Shown here in pieces: positions 1 through 9,027 of a stretch of DNA of 12,521 bases. A program made the position numbers and the translations under genes. Origin of the DNA: Chalara sp. BL73 (Eukaryota > Ascomycota > Leotiomycetes > Helotiales); the NCBI GenBank assembly GCA_918026815.1, contig CAKJVC010000138.1, positions 1 to 12,521 of the forward strand. The letters are read 5' to 3'. Under the pieces are notes generated by a model. The model made no database searches. It saw only the letters and a list, made by a program, of their open reading frames with translations, and was not told where the DNA came from. Numbering within the stretch: the first letter of the stretch is position 1; every line of letters begins with the position of its first letter.

Positions 1-1760
1 AGCTGAAGATTAGTAAGGTTTCGAAAGACAAAGATAAGGAAAAGGTTCCAAAGCCTCCTCGACAACCACGTCCTCCAGGAGTCATGGGTACAAATGTTCA
101 TAGTGCCGTCGCTGGAATCTCAACTACCAACGCTTTAGCCAAGCTCAAACCACCACCTCCAGACGCAAAGAAAGGAAGTGAGGATTTGCCGTGGTTGCAG
201 TTGACGGATTGGGAGTTAGGGATGCTGAGGAAAAGAATGAAGAAAAATGCCGTATGGAGCCCAAGCGATACAATGATAGCACGGGAGCTAAAGGTCCTTG
301 GACGAGGCATCGAAGCCTACCGGATGGCGAAGAAAGAAGCTGACGCTATCGGACAGCCTCTAGATCAACCAACTCCTCCTCAGCTCTTAGGCCAAACAGT
401 ACACGCAGAAGGAGCCATCAGCGTAGAAGCGGTTATTGGAGACCAAGAAGTGCCAGTGACTAATCGTGGTATGAAGTTAAACGAAGCGAAGAAACTGAAA
501 AAGGAAAATCAGCAGAAAGAACAGCAGACGAAGGCGGCAGACGACACTGCGGAAGCGGTCCGCCGAATGACCGAGAGTGCCGAAGCTTTGAAAAATATAT
601 TCAATGCTCCTAGTTTGAATAACAAGAAGGCGGCTGCAAAGCCTGCGGACAAAACGCCCGCTAGGAAACGCAAGAGAGAATCGGTTGCCCCTAATGAATC
701 AACTGAAAACCTCCGGAAGTAGAGCCACTGGCAACAAAATCTGATAAAGCTGAACGCCAGCCTCCACCCAAGAGAACAAAAAGAAACACCCATCCCATTG
801 CCCCCGCCTATTACTCGTAAAGATTCAAAAGCCTCCACCCCAGTCTCCTCCGCAGCAACTCCAGTTGCCGAGCCTGCAGCTTCTGTCACCTCGGATGCGG
901 TATCACATCCTACTAAGGAGAGTTCTGTTGATAATACGCCAACAGTTAAACCTGCTCCTATCAAAATATCAACTCCGATCCTACCGCCCGGAAAGCAGCT
1001 CAGAAAGGATGTAAAAAGGAAGTCAAGAAAGAAGTCAAAGACATACAACCAGAACCAAAGAAAGTCGAAGTGCATACCAATACACGTCCAAGTCGCTCTA
1101 CTGCTGCATCAAAGGCGCCAACCCCGGTTCCTGAGCCACTTCCAGCAAAGCGACCAACTTCATCTCGGAGCAAAGCCGCGAGCACTGAGCCTCCATCATT
1201 CCCAACGACAGCAACTGCCACGATTGATCGTCCTCGCCGCTCAAGTACAGCACGGAATACCCCAGCGCCCCTGCACCAGTCGAGCCTCGTCAAGCAAATA
1301 AGCGCACCAAGCGTCCTGCTCCTGGGGTCGTCACTGCTGATAGCGAAGGCTCAGCGGCTGTGAGTGTCGGCAAGCGAAGCTCAGCGACACGAAAAAGGCT
1401 GGTGCCAAAAAGGAAAAGAAGGATGGAAGGGAAGGAAGTGCGGCGCAAGAGGTCTACGATGAGTTTGACGATGAAGGGAATCTTATTGACCCCGATGAGC
1501 CGCGATATTGCTTGTGCAACCGTGTGAGCTTTGGTACTATGATCGGATGCGAAAATAATGAGGTAAATATTCATAATCTGAGATCAAGCTAGATGGCATT
1601 GCTAACGAAAGAGTAGTGTGAGAAAGAGTGGTTCCATCTGGAATGTGTTGGCTTAACGGATATTCCACCTCGGACAACCAAATGGTATTGCCCGGATTGT
1701 CGGAAGAAATTGAATCTAGGCGAGCGGGGAGAAGTTACTGCGCGAGGGAAGAAGAAGTGA
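1..1760 (+). CDS. ING-family PHD-finger chromatin protein, 3' part (5' end outside window)
   Basis: The frame is open from base 3, so the start codon and the expected N-terminal ING helical domain lie upstream. About 568 residues are visible: a Lys/Pro-rich stretch, a segment around 198-350 with a WLQLTDWE-type motif, a long Ser/Pro/Ala/Lys linker, then a C-terminal PHD finger. The finger reads YCLC, a GTMIGC segment, EWFHLEC and YCPDC, a C4HC3 pattern of ING type, followed by a basic tail ending in KKK. The Tyr, Met and Trp expected for an H3K4me3-binding aromatic cage are present. ING proteins are subunits of histone acetyltransferase or deacetylase complexes (Yng1, Yng2, Pho23 in yeast). 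Which complex this one joins cannot be decided. A 54-nt intron at 1563-1616 (GTAAAT, GCTAAC, TAG) splits the finger. The linker changes frame at about 706-709, 778-782, 963-966, 1260-1271 and 1392-1396. Four are missing bases; the second is one extra base or two missing. Confidence 0.88.
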
Positions 1761-2337
1761 ATGAAGGAGAGGGTCATGGTTACAAGCGTGGAGTTTTGGT
1801 CGCATTTGACATGGGAGTTTGGCCTTGGGCGAGTCTCACGGGTATAGCAAAGAGCGCTGGAGTACGGCATGGGGCATAGGAATATCATTACTGTCAGTAG
1901 AACCCGTGTATTTGTTGATCGTAGCATTGCATTTGTATGCTGTCGAGAGCAGCTCTCGTGCAGCACGGGACAAAATTGCATAATTGTTCAAAGGAAACAT
2001 CAACCATCGACTCGTTTCCATGAGTAATCAAATTCTGCATTCCTGCATCAGGTCTATCCCACCCATAAATCTATCCATCTTGCAATTGTCTAAGCGGGCC
2101 TGGAATTATAACTTTGAGTGCCAATGGTCTCATGGTTTTGGACCACCCATCATAGACATAAGACTTATGTAAGTTCAAGAAATCTGTGAGTTCAGAATTG
2201 CCCAGACTCGATGGCCACTTCATCTTCACCAAACAGGCATTTCAATTGATGTATGCCCACATTTCCACATCCCAAACGCCTCTTTTGCGAGATCCCCAAC
2301 GCCGTTCTGCCACAAGAAATCACTCGAATCCTCACTC
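1761..2337. other. Intergenic region between convergent ING-type gene and RLP24
   Basis: This stretch of 577 bases should hold the 3' untranslated regions of both neighbours. Short open frames occur on both strands, but none resembles a known protein or joins into a spliced gene. No AATAAA was found on the expected strand for either gene. The only structure noticed is a pair of adjoining palindromes at 1944-1967. Confidence 0.6.
1944..1967. repeat. Two adjoining odd-centred palindromes
   Basis: CGAGAGC-A-GCTCTCG (1944-1958) has 7-bp perfect arms around one A. It overlaps by two bases with CGTGC-A-GCACG (1957-1967), which has 5-bp arms around one A. Both centre on GCAGC. They lie in the gap between two convergent genes and could form short hairpins in either transcript. 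A role in 3'-end formation or protein binding is only a guess. Confidence 0.6.
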
Positions 2338-3242
2338 TCAATCAACCTCCATCTCGTCCTCCACGCCGCCACCCACAAGCTGCTTCCGCCTCACCTTCAT
2401 CGCACCAAACACCTTGCTCTTCGGCCTCTCGACCCGCTCCTCCTCGACCGCCTCCGCACCAGCCTCCTCCAAGGCGATCCGCTCGCTGGCCCGCATCTTG
2501 GGCAGCAGATGCTCGTTCTCGGCCACCAGCTTGCGGTCCGCCGCACGCTGGCGCTCGCGGTTCCCGGCCATCCGCTTCTTGTAGAAGACGCGCTCGCGCT
2601 TCTGCCGGATCTCCGCGATGCGCTTCATGCTGGTGAGGACCTTGGCGGTCAGCTCGCGGTTCGAGCGCACAGGGATGTTGCGGCGTTGCGCGAACTGCAG
2701 CGTGCTGTCGACGACCATTCTGTCTTTCGTTAGGACGGGAACGGGGACAAGGGGACGGGGGAGGGACGAACTCTTTGCCGGCTTGCTTGCGGAAGGCTTT
2801 TGTCCACTTTAGCTTCCGTGGGTTACGCTTCATTTTGAAGCTGTGGGGAGTTAGCATGAATTCACGGGTACATAGCAGATCTAGGGGAGATCTGAGCGTT
2901 CTGTGACATCTCAGCACCCGCTCTTTCTGCTTACTTCTTATGGCATTTTGAACGGCAAAATCTGAATACACGGGCATCGTTCTGCTCCTGTTAGCGCTTT
3001 GAGACCGGCCACTTCTGCCAATTCCCTTACTCTAACGAACGTAATTCCCTTGCTCGGGTAGCATGGCTGCGAGCAGCTATTTTCCAGTCAGCACCAGCAA
3101 AACTCCAATATCTTCCATTATATCGATTTATTTGAAGACGGGGAGGGATGCTGTATGGTAGGAGGACGTACAAGTAACATGTTTCAATTCTATATGTTCG
3201 TTAGCAAGAGCCATAGAAACATGGTATGGGTCCTTACCTCAT
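2338..3242 (-). CDS. rlp24: Rlp24, ribosome biogenesis protein (ribosomal protein L24e family)
   Basis: Rlp24 is a placeholder for ribosomal protein eL24 on nuclear pre-60S particles. In yeast it recruits the AAA-ATPase Afg2/Drg1 and is exchanged for eL24 in the cytoplasm. Six coding exons on the minus strand were reconstructed: 3242-3238, 3189-3172, 3076-3031, 2981-2935, 2840-2772 and 2719-2338. They give 188 residues with no frame break. All five introns are GT-AG (48, 95, 49, 94 and 52 nt). The product starts MRIETCYFC and has a zinc-ribbon pattern (Cys6, Cys9, Cys32, Cys36), the family signature [13 protein letters not shown] and a basic helical region around IRQKRER. It ends in an acidic tail, EDEMEVD. 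Yeast Rlp24 is 199 residues. Exons one and two are only 5 and 18 coding nt. The last exon has about 90% G/C at third positions against about 55% in the rest. The gene is divergent from TIM14. Confidence 0.95.
2345..2770. other. GC-rich island covering the last exon and intron of RLP24
   Basis: Sequence here is visibly richer in G and C than both sides. Counting codons of the last exon, 114 of 126 sense codons end in G or C. In the five earlier exons only 34 of 62 do. The shift starts inside the 52-nt last intron, which is itself C-rich on the coding strand, and ends close to the stop codon. Because the complementary strand lacks stops in such sequence, several long but spurious open frames appear across it on both strands. 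Confidence 0.85.
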
Positions 3243-3506
3243 CCTGGCGGTTTTGCTGGAAGACGATGCTGTGTAGTCGCAAAATACTATCGAATATCTG
3301 CCACTTTTTATCGTTATCGAGATTTAAATTTTTGGTCGTGAAGGTCTTGGCGTGTGCAGGGGTGTGTGGAACCGGCTCGGCTCTGGGGGATGTTTCTGCC
3401 GTCGCCTTCTCCGAAAAAGTTCTACAACATCAATCTCTTTCGGCGCGCAAGACATATATCAGCCACTTCACTACTACCGATCAAGATCATCGGACGATTA
3501 TAGAGG
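3243..3506. promoter_or_regulatory. Shared divergent promoter region of RLP24 and TIM14
   Basis: The two start codons are 264 bp apart and point away from each other, so both promoters and 5' leaders must lie here, unless further upstream non-coding exons exist. Visible motifs are two TTATC boxes (GATAA on the other strand) at 3308-3312 and 3314-3318, and AAATTTTT at 3326-3333. The last resembles the RRPE element of yeast ribosome-biogenesis genes. Motif functions are inferred from other fungi. Confidence 0.5.
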
Positions 3507-3930
3507 ATGACTACTATTTTGGGGATCGGTGCTGGCATTGCGGCCGCTGCATTTCTGGTAGGATCTGGAGAAGTCCAGATCAGAAAAGCCTCGTACTGAT
3601 TTCTATACAGGGTCGAGCCGGGTTAGTTGCGCTGAGAAGGTCGAGGGGCGAGGTTGTAGGCGCTTTAGGGAAGGCATATTACAAAGGCGGATTTGAGCCC
3701 AAGATGAACAGGAGGAAGCTGCGCTGATTCTCCAACTAAGGTGCGTCTCCGTTGCCATGCGTAACCTTGCCCGCTCTAACGTGCAAAATAGCGAACGACA
3801 ACTCACGAAAGAGAAGATACGCAAGAATCACCGCACGCTTATGATGCTGAACCATCCTGATCGAGGCGGTAGCCCGTACTTAGCAACAAAAGTTAACGAG
3901 GCGAAGGAGTTTCTTGAAAAGAATGGATAG
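3507..3930 (+). CDS. pam18: Tim14/Pam18, J-protein of the mitochondrial import motor
   Basis: Tim14 is an inner-membrane J-protein that stimulates mitochondrial Hsp70 at the TIM23 channel, paired with Pam16. Exons are 3507-3557, 3611-3740 and 3792-3930, with introns of 53 and 51 nt. The restored product is 106 residues, the usual length in filamentous fungi. It has a short matrix-to-membrane segment at about 4-25 ([16 protein letters not shown]), the conserved [14 protein letters not shown] stretch at 37-50, and a C-terminal J domain. The HPD motif is at 82-84, followed by [10 protein letters not shown] and NEAKEFLEK. One base is missing near 3711-3716, just after the conserved MN. As written, the frame ends in a premature TGA at 3725-3727, before the J domain. 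Since HPD and all flanking residues are perfect, a sequence error is likelier than a dead gene, and TIM14 is essential in yeast. Confidence 0.94.
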
Positions 3931-4249
3931 ATGCCATACCGGGGAATTGTAATGATATAAGAGGAAGGTATGTGTACAGATAGTAATGTGTATATTGAGG
4001 GCATCAGCGACGGCGTTATTGCGGTTTCACAGAGCCTGAAAGGCGGAACTCTGCTCTGAAAGAATCAAACATATTTAAGGACTTTGTTTTTTCTCGAGAA
4101 CTTGCCCCGAATATGGTAGGTTCATGAGAAATCACCGCTTCATCAGGAATATCTAAAATCCATACGGTGCAATTGTGCCACTATTTTATGATACAAGAGA
4201 GACGCTTGGTCTTTATTCTTTGATTGGCGCCCGACAATCCCACCAAGGC
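3931..4249. other. Intergenic region between convergent TIM14 and the Gfd2-like gene
   Basis: A 319-bp gap that should hold both 3' untranslated regions. Apart from a poly(A)-signal candidate for the minus-strand gene I see no gene, RNA or clear repeat in it. Confidence 0.6.
4212..4217 (-). terminator. Candidate poly(A) signal of the Gfd2-like gene
   Basis: TTTATT on the plus strand is AATAAA on the minus strand. It starts 33 nt beyond the stop codon of the gene ending at 4250. The match is exact, but fungal 3'-end signals are loose, so this is a candidate only. Confidence 0.4.
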
Positions 4250-6957
4250 TCACCAGCCAGGACCGTTCTCAACAGGCTTTTGACTTTCGGAAATCTTTGA
4301 TTTACTCAATAATTCCGTTAGCCGTGAATACTTTTCGGAGTATTCAGCAGATACCTTTGTCGCTGCGGGTTGATCAGGTTTGTTCGGGGTTGATTCGGAT
4401 TTGAGAGGACCACCAAATTGGATTGCAGTTCCCCATGAGCTAGGGGCTGCCTCGTTTGCCTGCGGGACGAATAAGGTTCTTTCCTAGATGAACAAAACTC
4501 ATTTTGAAGGCACTTACCGGTCGCCATGGCTCTTGAGAGTCTTTAACAGCATCATCATTTCGACTCTTACTCCCTTTTGATGCTCCAGGGGCTGGAGGGG
4601 AACTGGTGAGATTGGAGCGCCTCCATCGCTATTCTCCCTCCGGAACTCCATCCTTGTTCATGCTCCCAAGCTGCGATTGCAGCTTCTTTTACAGCCTCAG
4701 CTACTCGCTCTTTGATTTCTTGTTTCTTGACATCTTTCTCCTTTCCTCTGTCCTCCAGAGCCTTGATCGCGATCTTGACCATTGCTTGCAGTGTATAAGT
4801 TGCGTCATTTCCAGCATTGTGCAGATTCCATCCCGTAATATCTAGTTCTGCAAGAATAGCACCTGAAATCAGTTTGCATTAGCATCACTTCTTGACGACT
4901 GTTAAGACAAGCCTCATTTACCGAGATTTCGAGGATTTGACTCTCGTTTGACGTATTTCCACATAGACGATGTATCTACAATCTCTAGAAGGTTTGAGAG
5001 ATTGTAGATATCGTAGCCAATGTTGCGAAAGTAAGTAACATCCATTCCTACATCGTGGCCAACCAAGATTATGTTGCGTTTAGGTAGCTCCTCTTCTGTA
5101 GCCTTTGCAGAGGGATTCGAGAAAGGATATTTAAAGCAGGTTGATATGACATGTGGTGCGTCTTTCAAGTTGATGAATTCGCTATCACTTTGCGATTATT
5201 AGCCATATGAGATCACATATGCAAAAGCGCACCCTTACCCGAATTCAAATTTATCTGCACAACCAGCCACAAACTCAAAATTTCGAAGATGCTTATACTC
5301 ATTGATGCGGAAATGACGAGCCCGAATGGCACTCAGCCAGTTGATGCCGCCTTTTCCAGGAACTAGCGTCCTGATATCATCTGTGTCAAGAGTCGAAATG
5401 CCGATTTCGGTAATTAATTTCTTGTCTCTTTCATATGCTTCAACCTAAATCACCACAGGGTCAGTTGTGATATGGTGGTATGATTTAATAATGATCCTTG
5501 ATCACACATGACGCCCTTAGATGTGTGAACATGTTAGAAGCACTTACATCTATAGAGATGAAAACCACCGAGCCATCCTGATCATACGGAGCTGGCTTAT
5601 TGGGGTTGAAGTTGGTAGAGGGTCGAAGCTTAGAAGCTGCGGCTTGAACCGCTGCATCATAGTCTTCCAATGCAAGTCCAGATATCTGTTGGCCTTTTTT
5701 GATGGTCTCTAGTTGGTGTCCTTGACTGGCTTGACGAATCCCCAAATAGCGTTGGACTCGTTTGATAGAGTGGTTCCAGAACTGCTGCTGTACAATCCGG
5801 GCTGCCTTCTGTTTCTCCTTGTTTGCCTTTTTTTTGTTCTTCTGAGCTTGAGTTATCATGTCGATCTTCCCCTTGAAGGCTACAAGTGATCTTTGCGAAG
5901 CACCTGAGGAATATCAGTATTATTTTGACTTGAATTCGACGTACTTATTCATAAATATTGTGAAATTTGTCAGAACTCCCGAATTGGACATATTGGTAGC
6001 ATAGTGATAGAGTTTCACTTACCCTCGATTGAATTATCTTCACTATCCAGCTTAAAATAGCTAGGTGGGCATGTATTTCTGAGATTTTCTGCCATCGCTT
6101 TATTATTTGCTTGGCCTAAATATCGAGGTCTGGGCGTTCCATCGTCATCAAACACAATTCTAAAGGGATTGTCCCCATGAGCTGGAATCGATAGATTTAT
6201 ATTCAGGGCTTTGTTGATGCCATTTAAGAAGTGCTCAAACTGTTTGGTAGGCACCAAAATAAACGCTGTTTGACTGGGATCTGCGCCTGTTGATCGATAC
6301 AGATAATAGCTACGAAAGGTCAGATATTGGCTGGCGATGCTTGATACCTTTTAAACTAATAAAGAGAAACCGAGGAGCACAAATATGCATAGCTTAGGAG
6401 AATAAAGATCAATCTCAGACTTACAAATCCCAGGTTCGCTCGTAGGCCTTCCCATCATCAAAGAACTCCAGGGCGACTTTGTCTCTGTTCGAATTGCCAA
6501 TGTAGACATATGGATATTTTCTAATCGTTGTCCAAGGGCAAAAGCTCGTACCACCTTCGCACAATTGGCCTTTCTCAAGCTTGTGATCCTCGAAATTAAT
6601 TGGAAATGAGGATATCTCTGTCAGCTTTTGTAAGCTAAATCAGATATGATATTAAGAATTGTTCCTAAATCTTACCCCGTGAGTGTGCAGCTGAATCAGT
6701 TTTTGACGTCTTAACTTGAACGCTTGCTGACTTCTCTTTCATGACTTTCTCATCATCACCATCATCATCGGAGTCTCTATTCTTGTGTAAGCTGTTTGCA
6801 TCACAAATTAAACGGATCTTTGCATCACTCACGTTCCTTCGTATACGTAGGTCGTTTTGACTTGGCTCCAGTCAAACGGCTCCGAGCTCACAGCATTTGC
6901 ATTTGTGATGCGCATCTTTTCAGAGGGCATAGCCCGCGGCTTATCACCATGCTCCAT
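4250..6957 (-). CDS. Gfd2/YDR514C-like protein with DEDDh exonuclease-type domain
   Basis: Nine minus-strand exons were assembled: 6957-6833, 6776-6676, 6617-6425, 6309-6023, 5903-5548, 5444-5239, 5181-4922, 4862-4518 and 4459-4250. All eight introns are GT-AG, 56-119 nt. With two missing bases restored the product is about 694 residues. It has an acidic Asp-run N-terminus, a conserved region with FCPWTTIRKYPYVYIG and WDFYYLYRS, a Lys/Gln-rich helical stretch, then a ribonuclease-H-like domain. Candidate metal ligands are Asp354 and Glu356 (SIDVEA), Asp470 (GHDVGMDV), and His524 with Asp529 (HNAGNDA), giving a DEDDh set. The tail is low-complexity and ends PGW. The fold matches fungal Gfd2/YDR514C-like proteins. 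Yeast GFD2 was linked genetically to the mRNA-export helicase Dbp5, but its substrate is unknown. The two missing bases lie near 4636-4638 and 4588-4600, in the low-complexity tail beyond the nuclease domain. One extra base would balance the frame equally well. Confidence 0.85.
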
Positions 6958-7594
6958 ATTTTCTTATCTGTGCAAGATATATTATTTTCTTGACATGCGT
7001 AGCACCGCTACTAGAAAGTAAGGTGACTTGCAAGGCTGCAAGGGGCCGTGGTTGGCAGGCACTCGTCTGGCGCCAATTATAGACGTATTTGCAATCAAAC
7101 AGAGATGGAAAAGAGAGAGAGAGACCGAGGGTGTAATAAAATACTTAGATTCACTGTTGTGACCTAGTTTTTCTGGTTGAGGTGGAAATATTCTCCAAGG
7201 GGTTGGTACGATGATTTGGAGCCTCTTTGAGTATAAATTGGCTAAGGAGAGTAATTCATTCTTATCAGTGGAAGAAGAGGGGCAGAGGCGCGATGATTCA
7301 CCGGTTCCTACATTTCAAGTTCTGCAAGAGGCTGTTGATAATCAGGGTTGAAAGAAGATTTTGGTTCTATGGTTAACATTGGGAACTTATTTGATCAATC
7401 AATCTGGTAATGTCAACGGTAAAAATTCCTACCCTGCTCATGGAAGGAGCAAGTAGAATTAAGCAACCCGCGCATTACCTGGCAGGCATCCATAACTATA
7501 GCTTCATGAATATACAGAACTAAAATGTAGATGAAGTATGTATTAAACAAATTTTGAAGTTCATGATCACATTAATATTGATCATTAAGAGATC
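6958..7594. other. Upstream region of the Gfd2-like gene and 3' region of PRP18
   Basis: This 637-bp gap holds the promoter of the minus-strand Gfd2-like gene at its left and the 3' untranslated region of PRP18 at its right. Visible items are CCAAT at 7073-7077 (on the strand opposite to the gene, about 116 nt upstream of its start), an (AG)6 run at 7112-7123, and two TGATCA palindromes at 7564-7569 and 7579-7584. No coding sequence or RNA gene was recognised. Confidence 0.55.
7073..7077. promoter_or_regulatory. CCAAT box upstream of the Gfd2-like gene
   Basis: CCAAT about 116 nt before the start codon. CCAAT is bound in fungi by the Hap2/3/5 (CBC) complex in either orientation. It sits at the right arm of a short inverted repeat (TTGGC at 7052-7056, GCCAA at 7072-7076). 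A five-base match in 600 bp could be chance. Confidence 0.3.
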
Positions 7595-8675
7595 CTAACC
7601 CATCAACTGCCTAATATCCTCTGGTGGCCATCTGACCTGAGCAAAGCTCAAGCACCGCTTGATACTTTGCAGAAACTTTCTAGTAATCTCATCACCCATG
7701 ACGTGGCCCTTCTCACTCTCGCCGATCTTCTCTCGAGCACTTCGCTCGTGGATACCAACCATGGTGACACCAATAGGCCACGCTGCTTTGCCTATACTTA
7801 GACGTAGATAGCCATCGTTTGCATCTACGTAGCGCCTCTCTTGAGCGGCTTTGACAATCTCGACAATTGGCTTGAGCAGATCATTATCGATGTCTCCCTC
7901 TTCGAACTTGCGGAATAGCTATGAATCGTCAGCAAGAAAATTTCGAAATAGAGCCAAGGTGACTTACTGGTATCATATTCTCCTTGCTTTGAACCATAGC
8001 ATTATACGCAGCTTTACTGGCAAATGTATCTCGTTTCTCCTCTTTTGCCAGCGCCCTCTCCCATTCCGTCAGGACCATAGTGAAGTACGAAGCCAATTGT
8101 CTGAACAGATACTTCCTACCGCCTACATCCTCTGGAACTTCCTCTACCTTCATATCCTTCTCCTCTACCAGCTCCAGACTAGTCGGAATAGGACCCGTCG
8201 TCATCACAACGCTAACTTTCCTGAACCGCTTTAGGCGTTGCTTATGTGTCTCCCCAAAGAGTTTCGCGGGATGTCCTATCTCCCGTAACTTATTGATAAG
8301 CTCCTCATCCTCGATATCATCCACCACCGCCTCCTCGCTGACCTCTTTTATCAATTCCGGCAGCCCTAACTTCTTCCGTCTTGCACGCTCTTCCTCAGCC
8401 TCTTGTTCTTCCCTTCGCCGCCGCGACTCTTCAGCTAACCTTCTACGCTTCTCTTCCCGCGCTTTATTTGCTTCTGCTTCCTCCTCTTCTCGTTTGCGCT
8501 TGTTTGCTAGTTTAGCTGCCTTCTCAGCCTCGATGGCGCGTTGCTCGGCGAGATATTTTGCCTTGCGCTCTGCCTCGATCTCGGATCGTTTCTTGTATTT
8601 CTGCGAAGATTCATCAGAGCCTGACCCTGAGGCAGCCTTCGATATGGCATTCGACATTAAGGACGCGAAATCCAT
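7595..8675 (-). CDS. prp18: Pre-mRNA-splicing factor 18 (Prp18)
   Basis: Prp18 acts in the second catalytic step of splicing, with Slu7, to help align the 3' splice site. Two exons (8675-7968 and 7918-7595) flank a 48-nt intron (GTAAGT to TAG) and give 343 residues, the length of human PRP18 (342), with no frame break. The N-terminus MDFASLMSNAI is followed by a highly charged Glu/Arg/Lys helix at about 28-102. Next come a Prp4/Prp18 splicing-factor motif at about 105-152 (LPELI, then EIGHPAKLFGET) and the helical Prp18 core from about 188 to the end. The core keeps the conserved loop YLRLSIGKAAWPIGVTMVGI, the region that in yeast contacts the active spliceosome. The start was chosen because it gives the expected N-terminus. 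The gene is divergent from SAP18. Confidence 0.97.
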
Positions 8676-9027
8676 TGTGGCCAGAGGATGTCAGGTCGTC
8701 GCAATTGCGAGGATATAGATCTTGATAAGCCAGGCAGTACGCCGGATCTTGTCTGCCCCTCAGACAGGAGAGTCAGTACTCTAAGAGGTACAAATGATGA
8801 TCAGATACCAATGTAAACTTATAGAGCGTGAATATATCAATATTAAGAGTTTTTGTGGTGTTGTGTTCTTGACAAAATAAATTTCAGTTCGACATAAAGC
8901 AGCCGCTTGCGTTCAAGCTCCCCACCTCAACATTCACACATTTGCGCCGGAGCTTGACAACAACGTCGCTCAACAAATGAAAATTGCATAAAACAGACTT
9001 TGAGTATCTCAAATAGACTCCTACGCC
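8676..9027. promoter_or_regulatory. Shared divergent promoter region of PRP18 and SAP18
   Basis: Start codons are 352 bp apart and divergent, so both promoters must fall here. Visible motifs are GATAAG at 8724-8729, CCAAT at 8808-8812 roughly midway, a small hairpin AGAGT/ACTCT at 8769-8782, and a 9-bp perfect inverted repeat at 8913-8957. Assignment of function to these is inference. Confidence 0.5.
8913..8957. repeat. 9-bp perfect inverted repeat in the PRP18/SAP18 promoter
   Basis: TCAAGCTCC at 8913-8921 is matched by GGAGCTTGA at 8949-8957, with 27 bases between the arms. It lies 71 nt before the SAP18 start codon. It could be a spaced binding site for a dimeric regulator or a hairpin in the SAP18 leader. 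Confidence 0.5.

Noticed and set aside
509..1075. Minus-strand open frame opposite the ING linker
   Set aside because: Low-complexity shadow of the Ser/Pro/Lys linker with no recognisable protein.
2342..2977. Long open frames on both strands over the last exon of RLP24, including a minus-strand frame of about 211 residues
   Set aside because: They are read-through of introns or shadows of GC-rich coding sequence. The spliced RLP24 model uses a different frame downstream of 2771 and matches the family throughout.
3235..3242. GATGAG, like the yeast PAC element
   Set aside because: It overlaps the RLP24 start codon and is explained by ATGAG of the first coding exon.
4250..6957. Identity as QIP, the Argonaute-associated exonuclease of RNA silencing
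   Set aside because: Both belong to DEDD-type nucleases, but the HNAGNDA and GHDVGMDV motifs and N-terminal WTTI region fit the Gfd2/YDR514C-like group better. It remains a remote alternative.
7112..7123. (AG)6 run
   Set aside because: Short simple repeat, common in fungal intergenic DNA.
7564..7584. Two TGATCA palindromes 15 bp apart after PRP18
   Set aside because: Six-base palindromes in AT-rich sequence; no further structure around them.
8080..8718. Plus-strand Ser/Arg-rich open frame of about 212 residues opposite PRP18
   Set aside because: It is the complement of the Glu/Arg/Lys-rich helix of PRP18 and has no family resemblance.
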